A DNA stretch of 64,000 nucleotides from Chaetorhynchus papuensis (Eukaryota; Chordata; Aves; Passeriformes; Rhipiduridae): positions 310,001 through 374,000 of the forward strand of contig VWYX01000656.1 of the NCBI GenBank assembly GCA_013396525.1. Reading direction: 5' to 3'. The first letter of the stretch is position 1. Every line of letters begins with the position of its first letter. Below the pieces are notes generated by a model. That model searched no databases. It saw only the letters and a list, made by a program, of their open reading frames with translations, and had not been told where the DNA came from. Below, piece by piece: positions 1-8,821 of the stretch. Position numbers and translations under genes: made by a program.

Positions 1-474
1 GCAGGTGGCTTTCAAGCTGCAAAGTACTGAACCAGTTTTCTAGAACACTTGATTCTGTCTAATACCTGTCAATGCTAATTAAATTTGCTGTCATCAAGGG
101 GACACTCTGTACGTCTGAATATTGTATGAGGGAGATGAGATGAGACTCTTGGCAAGAACTAAAAAAGCAATTTTTCTGTTAATTCTGTAGAGTATGTAGG
201 AGCTATGCTAGGCATTCGTGTTTTTTGTCCCAAGGCAAAGTTGGAAACTCATCCCTTTTGTCAGGGTACATGTTGGTGCTTCCGGAGCCTGTGGTGCCTG
301 TGGGCAGTGACAGGGATGTTTAGGCTGCTGCTGAACCTGTTAAGCTGTAGTTTCATGGTGGATGGCAGCACTCTGAACAATCACAAAAATTCACAGCCTT
401 GTGTGACCCCAAAAAGCTGCTTTGTAGGAGGGAACTAGTGATTCAGGCAACTATTCTTGTTTTCAACGTTTCAG
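1..474 (+). other. DBR1: DBR1 intron (partial, probably intron 3)
   Basis: This is noncoding sequence upstream of the first visible DBR1 exon. It ends in a pyrimidine-rich tract and a TTTCAG acceptor at 469-474. I found no sequence matching the upstream metallophosphatase exons, so the previous exon lies outside the window. No repeat is recognised. Confidence 0.85.
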
Positions 475-560
475 GCCACTTTGAGTGCCCACCATACAAC
501 CAGCAGACCATCAGAAGCGCTTACCATGTGAGGAATATCGAAGTCTTCAAACTCAAACAG
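475..560 (+). CDS. DBR1: DBR1 exon (probably exon 4)
   Basis: This 86-nt exon enters in phase 1: its first two bases complete a glycine codon. It encodes HFECPPYNQQTIRSAYHVRN and then IEVFKLKQ, part of the metallophosphoesterase domain. A TTTCAG acceptor precedes it and a GTCAGT donor follows. Confidence 0.95.
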
Positions 561-3500
561 GTCAGTGAAAAGCCTATTTTTAAAAATAAGGGTAATTTTC
601 ATTAATTTAGAAGTAGGAAGTTAAAGCTACTCTGATCAAGTATGCTGGATATTGAACCAAAACATGCTTTAACATGTTGATCAGACAGACATCTGAGGGA
701 TGTTTCCTTTGAGGATGAATACTGTGCTTAGCCATTATCCCTTTTAAATAAAGCTTTTAAAAATTTCATGAGGAAGAAGATGCCTTTGTGGGCAGAGGAC
801 TTGCTCTCTAGCTGTGATTTCCTCTGAGTGCCTGGCCTACGGTGTTGATATGAACTCTTTTGTAAGGCAGTATAAAACACAGCTGGCTGCCCCAAGTAAT
901 TTCTAAACTCCTTTGTCAGTATGTTGTATTTATGCCATGTGCTTTTTGACCTGACAGCTAAAGCGTCCCATCGATATATTTATGTCACATGACTGGCCAA
1001 GGAGCATCTATCACTATGGAAACAAGAAACAGCTCCTCAAAATGAAATCCTTCTTCCGTCAAGAAGTGGAGAGCAACACGTTGGGAAGCCCTGCTGCTTC
1101 AGAGCTTCTGCAGCACCTGAAACCCACCTACTGGTTCTCAGCACATCTCCACGTTAAATTTGCAGCTTTCATGCAACACGAGGTAAAAGGGGATAGAAAA
1201 TGAAGAATGTATGTGTCCCAGGCACACTTTAGAATTCTAGTGCAAGTAATCATGTCCAGAAAAGCAATTTAGTGGTTTTTGTTCTTAAAACTCAGCTTAA
1301 GCCATGAACGGTTAAGTGGTGTTAGGACTACTATTTTATGTAAGTTAAAGAGATGTTGTAAATGAGGGGTGTAACTCCCTTATCTTCTTCAGGAACAGCA
1401 TGCAATAGCTAAAGATATTGTTCTTGAAACTTGTTAATTTAACTGTATAGAAAAGCACTCTCCTGCTCTCTTGGGAAAGGGCACAACTTCAAAATAAGTG
1501 ATAAAAAGGAGACAACTTCAAAAAAGGTCATAAAGGGGTGACTGAAGAGGGTGTTTACCTGGGGGTGGGAGGATCCCTGTAGGACAGCTTTGCAGGTCTG
1601 GTAGCCCGGGTTTAAGCCATAAACCAGCCTGTAGTTGAAACAATTATTCCTAAGGGTGGTGCCAGTGCTGTTCCTATTTGCAAGTTATTTAGCTGTAAAA
1701 ATGTAACTCCAGACCTTGTAGGTTTAACAAGTCTGTTTCCAATTAAGCTACATTTTTTCTTTTTTCACCAAGGCTGGATGCGCTCAGATGCCTTGGTTAG
1801 TGCTGAAATGTAGCTCTTGCTTTATCTTGCTATCATCTGCATCCTGCTTCTGTTAGACTCACAGTGAAGTCTGTCCTTCTCTTTGTCCCTGCTAATTTTC
1901 TATTTCAGAAAGTATTTTTCTGTAGAAATCACGCCTTTAAACCTGTCTGTAAGCTTGTTTAGAATGGTCAAATTTCACAGAAGTGCTAATGACTGTGTTA
2001 ACACCATTTGCTTCCTAGACAAACTCCAAAGACGAGTTACCAAAAGCAACCAAGTTTCTGGCTCTGGATAAATGCCTGCCACACAGAGACTTCCTGCAGG
2101 TGATGAACATGTGTAGAGGGTTTTCACTTTAAGTATTTCGTTTGTTTGAATTGCTAGTACTGTTCTTAGATATAAGATGAAGAATAGTGCTGATAAATGG
2201 AGGAATTTTAAAGAAACTAGGAATGGTCTTTGCAGGATTTTGTCCTGAACTAAGCAGACTGTGTTGTGTAGGTGCTGCGTTTCCTTAATCCTACCATTTC
2301 CATCCACCTTAGAACAAGTACCTGACCTCAGTGGATGAGTCTAAAATAGTTTGCTGTGAGAGTGGGCTGCTGACAGCGTGTTCTTCAAATGCACTCAGGT
2401 GTTTTACTAGTCTTAGAGTAGCTTTTATTTATCATCCCAAAGGGAAAGCGGTTCATTGTCTGTCCTTTGGATGTGTGGTGGGATCCATTTGCCCTAGTAA
2501 CTACCTTTGAAGATGGAAGAGTGTATGAGGATGGGCTTTATCTATGCAAAGGGACATGAGTGCTAGTCCAGACTTAAAATCCTGTAGCAAAACTGATCTG
2601 GATTAGTACTACCTCCAGCAGCATGGAGGGTTTAATTAGTTTGTGAAGTATTTAAAGTTAGAGCCTGACTACGGCTTTGGCTAACCCAGATGGTTTGATT
2701 TAGGTTAATGTCACTGAAGACAAAGTAATCTGAATTTCAATTCATCATAGAAGAGTTTAAAAACATTTCCTGTTAATTCATTGCTGTGCTAAGAGTGGGT
2801 GTTCATTCAGCAGAATGACTGTTCCTGTCAATTCTCGGTGTGTATCCACTTAAAAATGTCTTGGTTTGAAAGACAGGTGTCTGCCAAGGAAGGCAGGAAC
2901 CTCCTTTGGAATGGAAAATATGACCCCCTACCCTCCATATTATTATAACTTTGGAATTATGGGGCTTTCAGGCAAAGATATGGGAAAAGGAATAACAGTT
3001 CTTTACTAGAATATGTATATATATATATATATATATAAAACAAGCCAAACAAACAACAGTAGCAGCAACAATAAACAGAAAAAAGCCCCCAGACCCGACA
3101 GTGGCCTCTCTCGGCCGCCTCTCTCCACACGGTAACGCGGCTCGGCCGGCAGGAGAGATGGAAAAGGGGCTTCCTCTACCAACCCCCGGGGCAGCCGGGC
3201 CCGGTGCCCCTCCGGATGGCGAAAGGAGCTGCAGCAGGAACCTCGGAGCGGCGGCTGGAACGGCAAGGATGGGCACACCCGGGGTGGCAAACAAAATGTA
3301 GTGAAAAGTCCAGGACCATGCCTGGAGCCATGGGAGTGTCTGGGCAGACACGGGGTGTCAGGTTAAAGTGTATCAAAACTCACCCATGGTAAGGAGAAGC
3401 AGTGAAGGACAGAACTCTGTGGTGGCAGCGAATTCTCCCCGCAGCAGCAGCCCGGCACCAAGACCACGACCGTCTCACCTCTGATCCCAAGAGCAAGCGA

Positions 3501-5379
3501 GGGTCAAGCCCAGCCCCTCACCCCCAGCCAAAATCTCACGGTATCTCTGCCTTTCCCAAGAGAAACCCCCCCCAGCTAAGAGATGTAGCAAGCTGCACCC
3601 CCCCCACCCCATCCTGGCCACATCTTTTGTCTCTCTTAACTGTTGTTTCCGTTGCTTAGTCAACAAATAGGAGAAAAATTCCCTAAGAGAAAAAAAAAAA
3701 AAGGGGAAAAATTATAACCTCCAACAGAAGTCAGCATGAATTTAGGAGCAGGCAAATTCTATTTCTAAGTTGCATCACTGTCCAGTTGCTGGCAGTAGGG
3801 AGGGAGAGTGTTTTGCTTTTTAATTGCTGTAAGCTAAAATTCAGAAATGCCTTTTTTACTGTTACTGATTGTCCTTTGTTAGCCCCATATGGGGGACTGG
3901 CTTGAGAAGGCTTGTTTGGTTGAGACCACTATCTCAGTGTACTTTAAACTTTATTAAAACTCTGTACAGTGAAAGTAACACTTGAAACTTTAATCAGATT
4001 CTGGTGTCAAGAGAAATAACTCACTCCATCTGTTTTCTGTGTGTTTGTAAGCAGATAATAGACGTGGAGCACGATCCCAATGCAGGCGACTCACTGGAGT
4101 ATGATGCCGAGTGGATTGCAATCCTCAAGGCCACCAACAGTCTTGTTAATGTGACCCAGAGCTCCTGGAATATGCCTGAAAAGAATGGCCTCCATGCCAA
4201 GTAAGTTTTCTGCAAAATACAAATGAAAGTGTGGTTTGTTTATTTGTTTTTCTGGACTGGAAGTAAAGTTATGTTGGAGTTGTGTTTCTGTTCTGCAGCC
4301 TGTAATGCCTGTAGGACTTGCTAAATGCCTTGGAAAGAAAAGGGGATGTTGACAAAAGATGTACTATAAAGCATACAACTTCTTTACTGCTCTACCTGGG
4401 CAGTTAGTTTTGTTTTGCAAACTTAGATACCAGCATTTGAGGGACAGAAACTACAGCATGAGGCTGAAAATCAGGCTAGGTTATGGGTGTGGGTTGACAT
4501 AATACACAAATCTTTGGTGGGAAGAAGGGTGTCTCCGTACTGACCAAAAGAAGATTAAAACCTTCCTGAAAAAGCACTTCAGGAATAAAGTATCTGTTGT
4601 AAGATGAATTTGTAATCCATCTTTGAAGGTTGCACTCTGCAGTGGGAACAGGCAGTACCTTTTGACTTGCTGCACTTGTTTAAACTTTATGCACTTTGTT
4701 TAGGTGGGATTACAGTGTGACGGAAGAAGCCATTAAAGAGGTGTTAGAAGAGCTGAACAACGACCTCAAAATTCCTTGCAACTTCACATTGACAGCTGCT
4801 TGTTATGATCCCAGCAAGCCCCAAAAAAACATGGAGCCGGTTCATACCATCAATCCACAGACCACTGAGTTCTGTGCCCAGTTTGGCCTCACTGACATCA
4901 ATGACAGGATCCAGCAGGCTAAAGAAGAGGGCTCAGGACGAGGTGAATGTGAAGAGGAGGAGGAGGAGGAGATGGACAGTACTGGGTCAGCAGAGGAACC
5001 CAGTGAATACAATACAGATAATTCTGGCCTCTCATCCTTTAATCCAGATGAAATAATGCTGGATGAAGAAGGTGGCGATGAAGACTTGAGTACATGTTCT
5101 GTAGATCCCTCCCCTGATCACCCTCCTGAGTTCTCTACGAGCTTCTCCGACATCCGGGTCATGCCAGACTCCATGGCAGTGTCGTCTGACGATGCCACGG
5201 ACTCCAACAACGAGGAACTGGAGAAGTCTGGTGGGAGCAAGCAGGTGGAGGAAAAGAGCTCCACGGAGAGGTCGTTAAAGCGAATTGGTGGTGATGAAAA
5301 CGGGAACAGTGGCGTTAAAAAAATCAAGAGAAGGAACCAAGCTATCTATGCTGCAGAGGATGAAGATAAAACAGATTAA
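475..5379 (+). CDS. DBR1: DBR1, RNA lariat debranching enzyme (3' part, five coding exons)
   Basis: DBR1 cleaves the 2'-5' branch of excised intron lariats in the nucleus, which allows intron turnover and release of intronic RNAs. The coding segments 475-560, 958-1182, 2019-2099, 4055-4200 and 4704-5379 join in frame into about 404 residues ending at TAA. They match my recall of vertebrate DBR1 almost throughout. Visible landmarks are the metallophosphatase histidine in SHDWPRSIYHYGNK, the paired metal-binding histidines in YWFSAHLHVKF, the DBR1 C-terminal domain (TKFLALDKCLPHRDFLQ onward), a long acidic low-complexity region and a C-terminal basic nuclear localisation stretch (KKIKRRNQAIYAA). 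The first roughly 135-140 residues, with the other metal ligands of the active site, lie left of the window. If the human eight-exon structure holds, these are exons 4-8. All visible junctions are GT-AG. Confidence 0.97.
561..957 (+). other. DBR1: DBR1 intron (probably intron 4)
   Basis: This is a 397-nt AT-rich intron with a GTCAGT donor and a CTGACAG acceptor. An AATAAA hexamer lies near 746. It is probably inert in an intron unless used for premature polyadenylation. Nothing else is recognised. Confidence 0.9.
958..1182 (+). CDS. DBR1: DBR1 exon (probably exon 5), catalytic histidines
   Basis: This 225-nt exon (75 codons, phase 0 at both ends) encodes LKRPIDIFMSHDWPRSIYHY and continues to KFAAFMQHE. 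It carries the SHDWP histidine and the AHLH histidine pair of the metallophosphatase centre. The donor is GTAAAA, weaker than consensus. Confidence 0.97.
1183..2018 (+). other. DBR1: DBR1 intron (probably intron 5)
   Basis: This 836-nt intron ends at a CTTCCTAG acceptor (TAG rather than CAG). It contains unremarkable AT-rich sequence and no recognised repeat. Confidence 0.9.
2019..2099 (+). CDS. DBR1: DBR1 exon (probably exon 6)
   Basis: This 81-nt, 27-codon exon is phase 0 at both ends and encodes TNSKDELPKATKFLALDKCL then PHRDFLQ. This is the start of the conserved DBR1 C-terminal domain. Because it is in phase, skipping would keep the reading frame. Confidence 0.96.
2857..3726. mobile_element. 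Solo endogenous-retrovirus LTR, passerine-type
   Basis: A block of about 870 bp starts with TGTCTTGGTTTGAAAGACAG and ends with CCTCCAACA, giving the TG...CA termini of a retroviral LTR. The opening resembles LTRs I recall as abundant in passerine genomes. Inside are an (AT)n tract (about 3016-3038), an AATAAA-containing A-rich segment near 3070, and a sharply GC/CpG-rich core (about 3090-3290) unlike the AT-rich intron around it. No gag, pol or env sequence is present, so it is a solo LTR left by recombination. Flanking bases (AAAAA on the left, GAAGT on the right) do not form a clear target-site duplication, so the right boundary is approximate. I could not fix the transcriptional orientation. 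Confidence 0.75.
3016..3038. repeat. (AT)n microsatellite inside the LTR
   Basis: This is an uninterrupted alternating AT tract of about 23 nt, lying near the left end of the solo LTR. It is a likely length-polymorphic site. Confidence 0.95.
4055..4200 (+). CDS. DBR1: DBR1 exon (probably exon 7)
   Basis: This 146-nt exon encodes IIDVEHDPNAGDSLEYDAEW and continues to NMPEKNGLHA. It ends two bases into a lysine codon (AA|G). It lies in the DBR1 C-terminal domain, which contributes to lariat binding. The donor is GTAAGT (consensus). Confidence 0.96.
4201..4703 (+). other. DBR1: DBR1 intron (probably intron 7)
   Basis: This is a 503-nt intron with a GTAAGT donor and a TTTGTTTAG acceptor. No repeat or other feature is recognised. 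Confidence 0.9.
4704..5379 (+). CDS. DBR1: DBR1 last coding exon (probably exon 8)
   Basis: This 676-nt exon completes the split lysine codon, runs through WDYSVTEEAIKEVLEELNND and INPQTTEFCAQFGLTDIN, and ends at TAA 5377-5379. Beyond the conserved DBR1 C-terminal domain it turns into an acidic, Ser-rich, probably disordered tail. That tail includes a run of seven glutamates coded mostly by GAG (around 4950-4971) and the NPDEIMLDEE motif. It ends with a basic cluster, KKIKRRNQ, that fits a nuclear localisation signal. Confidence 0.97.
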
Positions 5380-7070
5380 TGCTTCACAAGGTGTGTCACT
5401 AAGTTCTGTCTCAGCCTTTTTGTGGGAAGATGGTGAGAACTGTAGTGGACTATTCATGCTTTTAATGTTATGTGATCTTAGTCATGTTACTTTCCTAAGC
5501 TCAGAGGCTGGATGTACTTCTCACAGGGAAGGTGATTTATCCAGAACAGACATCAAAGAAAGAAGCTGAGACTTTTCCAGCAAAATGCTTTGTCAAAGGA
5601 TGTAAAGCTCATAGATCCTTGATTTTGCTTCAGTTCTTGGTCTATGGTGTATACTCCACATCTTCAGCTGAACAAGACTCACCATACTTGTTTAACAAGA
5701 ACTCTTAAACTCTTAGCTTGAGTCCACGTGAGAGGATGTCTGACTTAAAAGACTGAATGAATTTATTTTATTGCTTTTGTCTTGTTTTATACTGAACTAT
5801 TAATACAAAGTAGCATACGCAAGAACTCTATGAATGAAATTTGAAAATAGAATTCCCATGACAACAGAACAGCAATAGAAGAATGAATATTTTTGTTTCT
5901 GGTGACAGTCATGCCACAGAAAAACTTCGTGGTCATAAACAAAACAATGTATATTGTCCAGGATTTGCTTTTAATTACAGTTTTGATAGCAAACCAAGTC
6001 TCTTGATTTGGAGGATGATGGTTTTATGGGGACTGTGGAAGAGTACCTCTCTGTTCTTAAAAACTCATTTGTGTCCTGTTTCTTAAAACTTGAAAACAAT
6101 GTCTTAAAATGGAAGTAGTTAGGAAGGACAGCTTCCTAAATGCGGACATCAGGCTGTCTCAACTCTGACTAATTAGGGCTGTGTTGTGTGTCCATACAAG
6201 GTGCTGGGTGCTTATATGTTGCCTGGGACAGTAACACTTCCCATTATCATTAGCCTCACTTGTCACTTCAGTAGCTGTAACTTGCTGAACTCTTAAAACT
6301 GGATTTGGAATCTTCCAAAGCACCTTTGTAATCTTCAGCTGAGGGAGAACAGGAGTTGCCAGAATAGACACCCTCTAGGAAGTCTTCTTTTATTATTTTG
6401 CCCTGAATTATTAGCAAATGGCACTCCTTTGGCCTAAGAGGCCATGGGGATAAAACTGAGTGAATTCATGAAAATGACAATGTTTTCAAGCATATGTCAT
6501 TAGACTCATTACCCTTCCTCACAGATGGAATTCTTAGATGGAATTCCTCATGCCCGTGCTGTCCCGAGAGCAGAAGTAGCTCCTGTGCTTTTCCTCCTCC
6601 GAGGCACTGGCAGTGTGGAGGAGAAAGCATCCTGATCCGCACAGGGAGCAGTGGGTGAAATGCATCAGTGAGTGTGAGTTGTGTATCAAGGGTCGGGAAT
6701 TCTGTCTTTGAATCACTTCCATGGTCTGGGGTTCATCTTGATTCCTCTCCTGTCAAGCAGTTCACTACAAAAAGTAAACATATTAAGTATTCAAGGGCTA
6801 GAAAAGGGCATAATTAATGCTCTCAGCAGTTCAATTAACAGCTCATGTGTCAGAACAGCCGCTGAAAGAGCTGTGCTGAGGTATGAGGAGAAGCTGGGAG
6901 TAACCCGGGTGCGACACTCAGGGTATGTAGAGCAGCTGTGAACTGTCAGGTAAGTTATCAAAGCAGATGAGACCAAGACCAAGGGTCTTGGGTCTGCAGT
7001 GGTAAAGTCTTAATCGTGCCTCATGATCTGAACACTGTAATGGAAATAAAGTATTTTAAGTATAAATTGT
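5380..7070 (+). other. DBR1: DBR1 3' untranslated region (extent inferred)
   Basis: AT-rich sequence follows the DBR1 stop codon. AU-rich stretches occur near 5758-5790. The first good poly(A) hexamer after a long transcript is AATAAA at 7045-7050, with a GT-rich TTGTGTT about 15 nt downstream. The end shown assumes that site is used. Later AATAAA copies at 7319-7324 and 7915-7920 could give longer UTRs. Confidence 0.55.
7045..7050 (+). terminator. Candidate DBR1 poly(A) signal 1
   Basis: A canonical AATAAA is followed about 15 nt later by a GT-rich element (TTGTGTT), the usual pairing for cleavage and polyadenylation. Confidence 0.5.
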
Positions 7071-7318
7071 GTTACAGACTTTGAAAAGCCTGCCGAGGAA
7101 CCTGAGCAAGGCATTGAGCTCTCAGGGTCTCTGCACTGGAATAGAAGATGTATCTTGTATGTAACAGACTTTTCAGTCTGATTCCTTACGTTTTTTAAAC
7201 AAACTGTTCTGTCGTGTGTTGTCCCATGCCTCCCCCCCTTCTGACAAATGTGTTTCTAGAAGGCAGGAGACTTGGACAAGATACAATATTGATTTTTGAA
7301 CCTTTTAAAGGTTTTTTT

Positions 7319-7324
7319 AAATAA
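7319..7324 (+). terminator. Candidate DBR1 poly(A) signal 2
   Basis: This is an AATAAA hexamer in a T-rich setting (TTTTTTTAAATAAAG). The downstream GT-rich element is less clear than at 7045. Confidence 0.4.
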
Positions 7325-7914
7325 AGTATTTCAGTGGCCATTGAGCAGAGTACAGCTGGTAAATACAGTGAATAGAAATGTTTTTTGAGTGTGAATCATG
7401 TCTGACCTCTAGAATTGCCGTGCCCTTTCTTGCAGTTGTTCACACCCTCTTTGCAGTGTCCTCCCCTACCTTGCTCTCATCCATAATGGATTTTCCCTGT
7501 CGGCAAGGTTCTCTGCTGCAAGGATGATTCAATAGAAGCTCTGAGCTTCTCCAGTAAAGGCCAGATACTTCAAAAAGTATGGAAAACTCTAGGGAGCGCT
7601 GACAAATTTAAATCGGCTTTTAAGACCCAGAGTCTCTAGTCCTCTTTAAAAAGAAGATTTAGAGTCTTTTTGAAAACTTTTGAAATTTTGATGAGGAACC
7701 TCTGGAAAACGTTTCTCTGTACAAGCCTTGTATTGCAGTTTTTTCAGTATGTGTACTCAGTCTAAAACTGTTTTTGCTGTTACTGGTGCTTGAGAAAAGT
7801 CTTCACCTGTTCCATCCCAGGCCAGCACACAGGTATTTTCACAGCATGTCATCAGTCTGCTCAGAGAGAAACAGCAAAGAGGTATAGCCTTGTTCCATAA
7901 TGGAGTATTTTTAA

Positions 7915-7920
7915 AATAAA
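7915..7920 (+). terminator. Candidate DBR1 poly(A) signal 3
   Basis: An AATAAA lies within TTTTTAAAATAAAGC, about 400 nt before the ARMC8 CpG island. If used, the DBR1 transcript would end close to the ARMC8 promoter. Confidence 0.3.
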
Positions 7921-8337
7921 GCTACTGAAGTCACCTTGTGACTGCATCCTAAGGTATTCTTATTGTGCTACTGTTATCCTGTGCAGTCTCTAGCAGCTGC
8001 CAAACCTCTGTTTTCCTGGGAAGAGCAAAGGTTGAGATGTGTGAACCGGAGCTGTGATGTTTCTGCTATTTTTTTGTGTTTTTACCATCCTCCTCCCATT
8101 TAGTTCTGACTTCAAGGTGGGCACAGTCAGTGTCCCCATGCCTCAGGCTCTGTAATAGTGGGGCTAATAAAAAAATAGCAGATCTCATAGAACCTGTCGC
8201 ACATCTTAGTGAAGTCCTGGGTTTTTTGGGGTGTTTTCTGTGAAAAATTCAAAACCAAACAAATCAGTGCTGGCAACAAAAGCAATGACAAAATAAAGGT
8301 ACCCAAATCGTTTGTGTGCAGCGAGGCTGAGGTGAAA

Positions 8338-8540
8338 GGGCGGGCTCGGGCTCGGCTCCGCTCGGGCTCGGACAAAGACTCGGCAGGCTCTGGCTCGTGC
8401 TCTGTTCGGCTGCTCTTGGGCTCGTGTTCGGCTCGGCTCGGCTCGGCTCAGGTTCGGATCTGCTCGGGCTGGGCTCGAGTCGGGCTCGGCTCGGCTCGGG
8501 CTCGTCTCCGCTCGGCTCTGTCTCGCGTTCGGCTCGGGCC
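8338..8540. repeat. Degenerate (GCTCG)n pentanucleotide repeat
   Basis: About 200 bp is dominated by the pentamer GGCTC/GCTCG and one-base variants, with a pure (GCTCG)4 core at 8430-8449. Because the unit is five bases, every reading frame gives a similar low-complexity peptide (ARLGS-like on +, SRAEP-like on -). Those long open frames are therefore artefacts. It forms the 5' edge of the ARMC8 promoter island. Confidence 0.9.
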
Positions 8541-8577
8541 GTCACCCTCCGCGGCCCGCGAAGGCCGCGCCCTGCCC

Positions 8578-8589
8578 CGCGCGTGCGCA
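8578..8589 (-). promoter_or_regulatory. NRF1 binding site (perfect consensus)
   Basis: The minus strand reads TGCGCACGCGCG, an exact match to the NRF1 consensus YGCGCAYGCGCR. It lies about 190 bp before the ARMC8 start codon, where NRF1 sites commonly drive CpG-island promoters. Confidence 0.7.
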
Positions 8590-8625
8590 CAGCGGGCGCC
8601 GTCCCGCACGCGGGTGGCGTGCGGC

Positions 8626-8637
8626 GGCGCAGGCGCG
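8626..8637 (+). promoter_or_regulatory. Second, variant NRF1-like site
   Basis: GGCGCAGGCGCG matches the NRF1 core except for two positions that are G where the consensus has a pyrimidine. It is 36 bp downstream of the perfect site. Confidence 0.4.
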
Positions 8638-8639
8638 GT

Positions 8640-8646
8640 GGGGCGG
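8640..8646 (+). promoter_or_regulatory. GC box (Sp1/KLF type)
   Basis: GGGGCGG directly follows the variant NRF1 site. It is a short motif in a GC-rich region, so chance occurrence is possible. Confidence 0.4.
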
Positions 8647-8721
8647 CAGCGGGGGTTCGGCGCCGGCCGGTTCGCTGGGCCCGCCCCGCTACCCCCGGCC
8701 CCCGCCCGCCGCGCGCCCGCC

Positions 8722-8745
8722 ATGAGCCCGCGCCCGCCGGCCTGA
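8722..8745 (+). CDS. Upstream ORF in ARMC8 5' leader (7 codons plus stop)
   Basis: ATG at 8722 sits in a fair initiation context (CCGCCATGA; C at -3 and A at +4, so not optimal). It encodes MSPRPPA before TGA at 8743. It ends 31 nt before the ARMC8 start codon. If transcription starts upstream of 8722, this short ORF could lower ARMC8 translation. Whether it is in the mRNA cannot be told from sequence. Confidence 0.4.
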   Translation: MSPRPPA

Positions 8746-8771
8746 GGCGCCGCCGGTGCCGGAGCGCTCCG

Positions 8772-8782
8772 CCAAGATGGCG
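8772..8782 (+). promoter_or_regulatory. ARMC8: YY1-type motif overlapping the ARMC8 start codon
   Basis: CCAAGATGGCG matches the AAGATGGCG core of the YY1 site. YY1 often binds just downstream of the start site of CpG-island genes, and here the motif contains the ATG itself. Confidence 0.6.
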
Positions 8783-8821
8783 TGTGTGCTGGAGGCGCCG
8801 CTCCGCATGAGCGTCCTCTCG
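8777..8821 (+). CDS. ARMC8: ARMC8 exon 1 (coding part)
   Basis: This exon has 15 codons, [15 protein letters not shown], within the CpG island, followed by a GTGAGT donor. I chose this ATG because it matches the conserved N-terminus and has the initiation context AAGATGG. Confidence 0.95.

Larger units (their letters stand above)
2100..4054 (+). other. DBR1: DBR1 intron (probably intron 6) with LTR insertion
   Basis: This 1955-nt intron is occupied for nearly half its length by the solo LTR at 2857-3726. The remainder is AT-rich single-copy-looking sequence. The acceptor is GTAAGCAG, preceded by a weak GT-rich pyrimidine tract. Confidence 0.9.
7071..8330. other. DBR1-ARMC8 intergenic spacer
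   Basis: This is AT-rich sequence between the first candidate poly(A) site of DBR1 and the ARMC8 CpG island. Apart from the two further AATAAA hexamers at 7319 and 7915, I recognise no gene, repeat or RNA. Confidence 0.6.

Noticed and set aside
2100..2112. TGATGA-like word after a DBR1 exon, checked as a box C of an intronic snoRNA
   Set aside because: No paired box D (CTGA) with terminal stem at the right distance was found. A wider reading of the introns for C/D box pairs also gave no convincing snoRNA.
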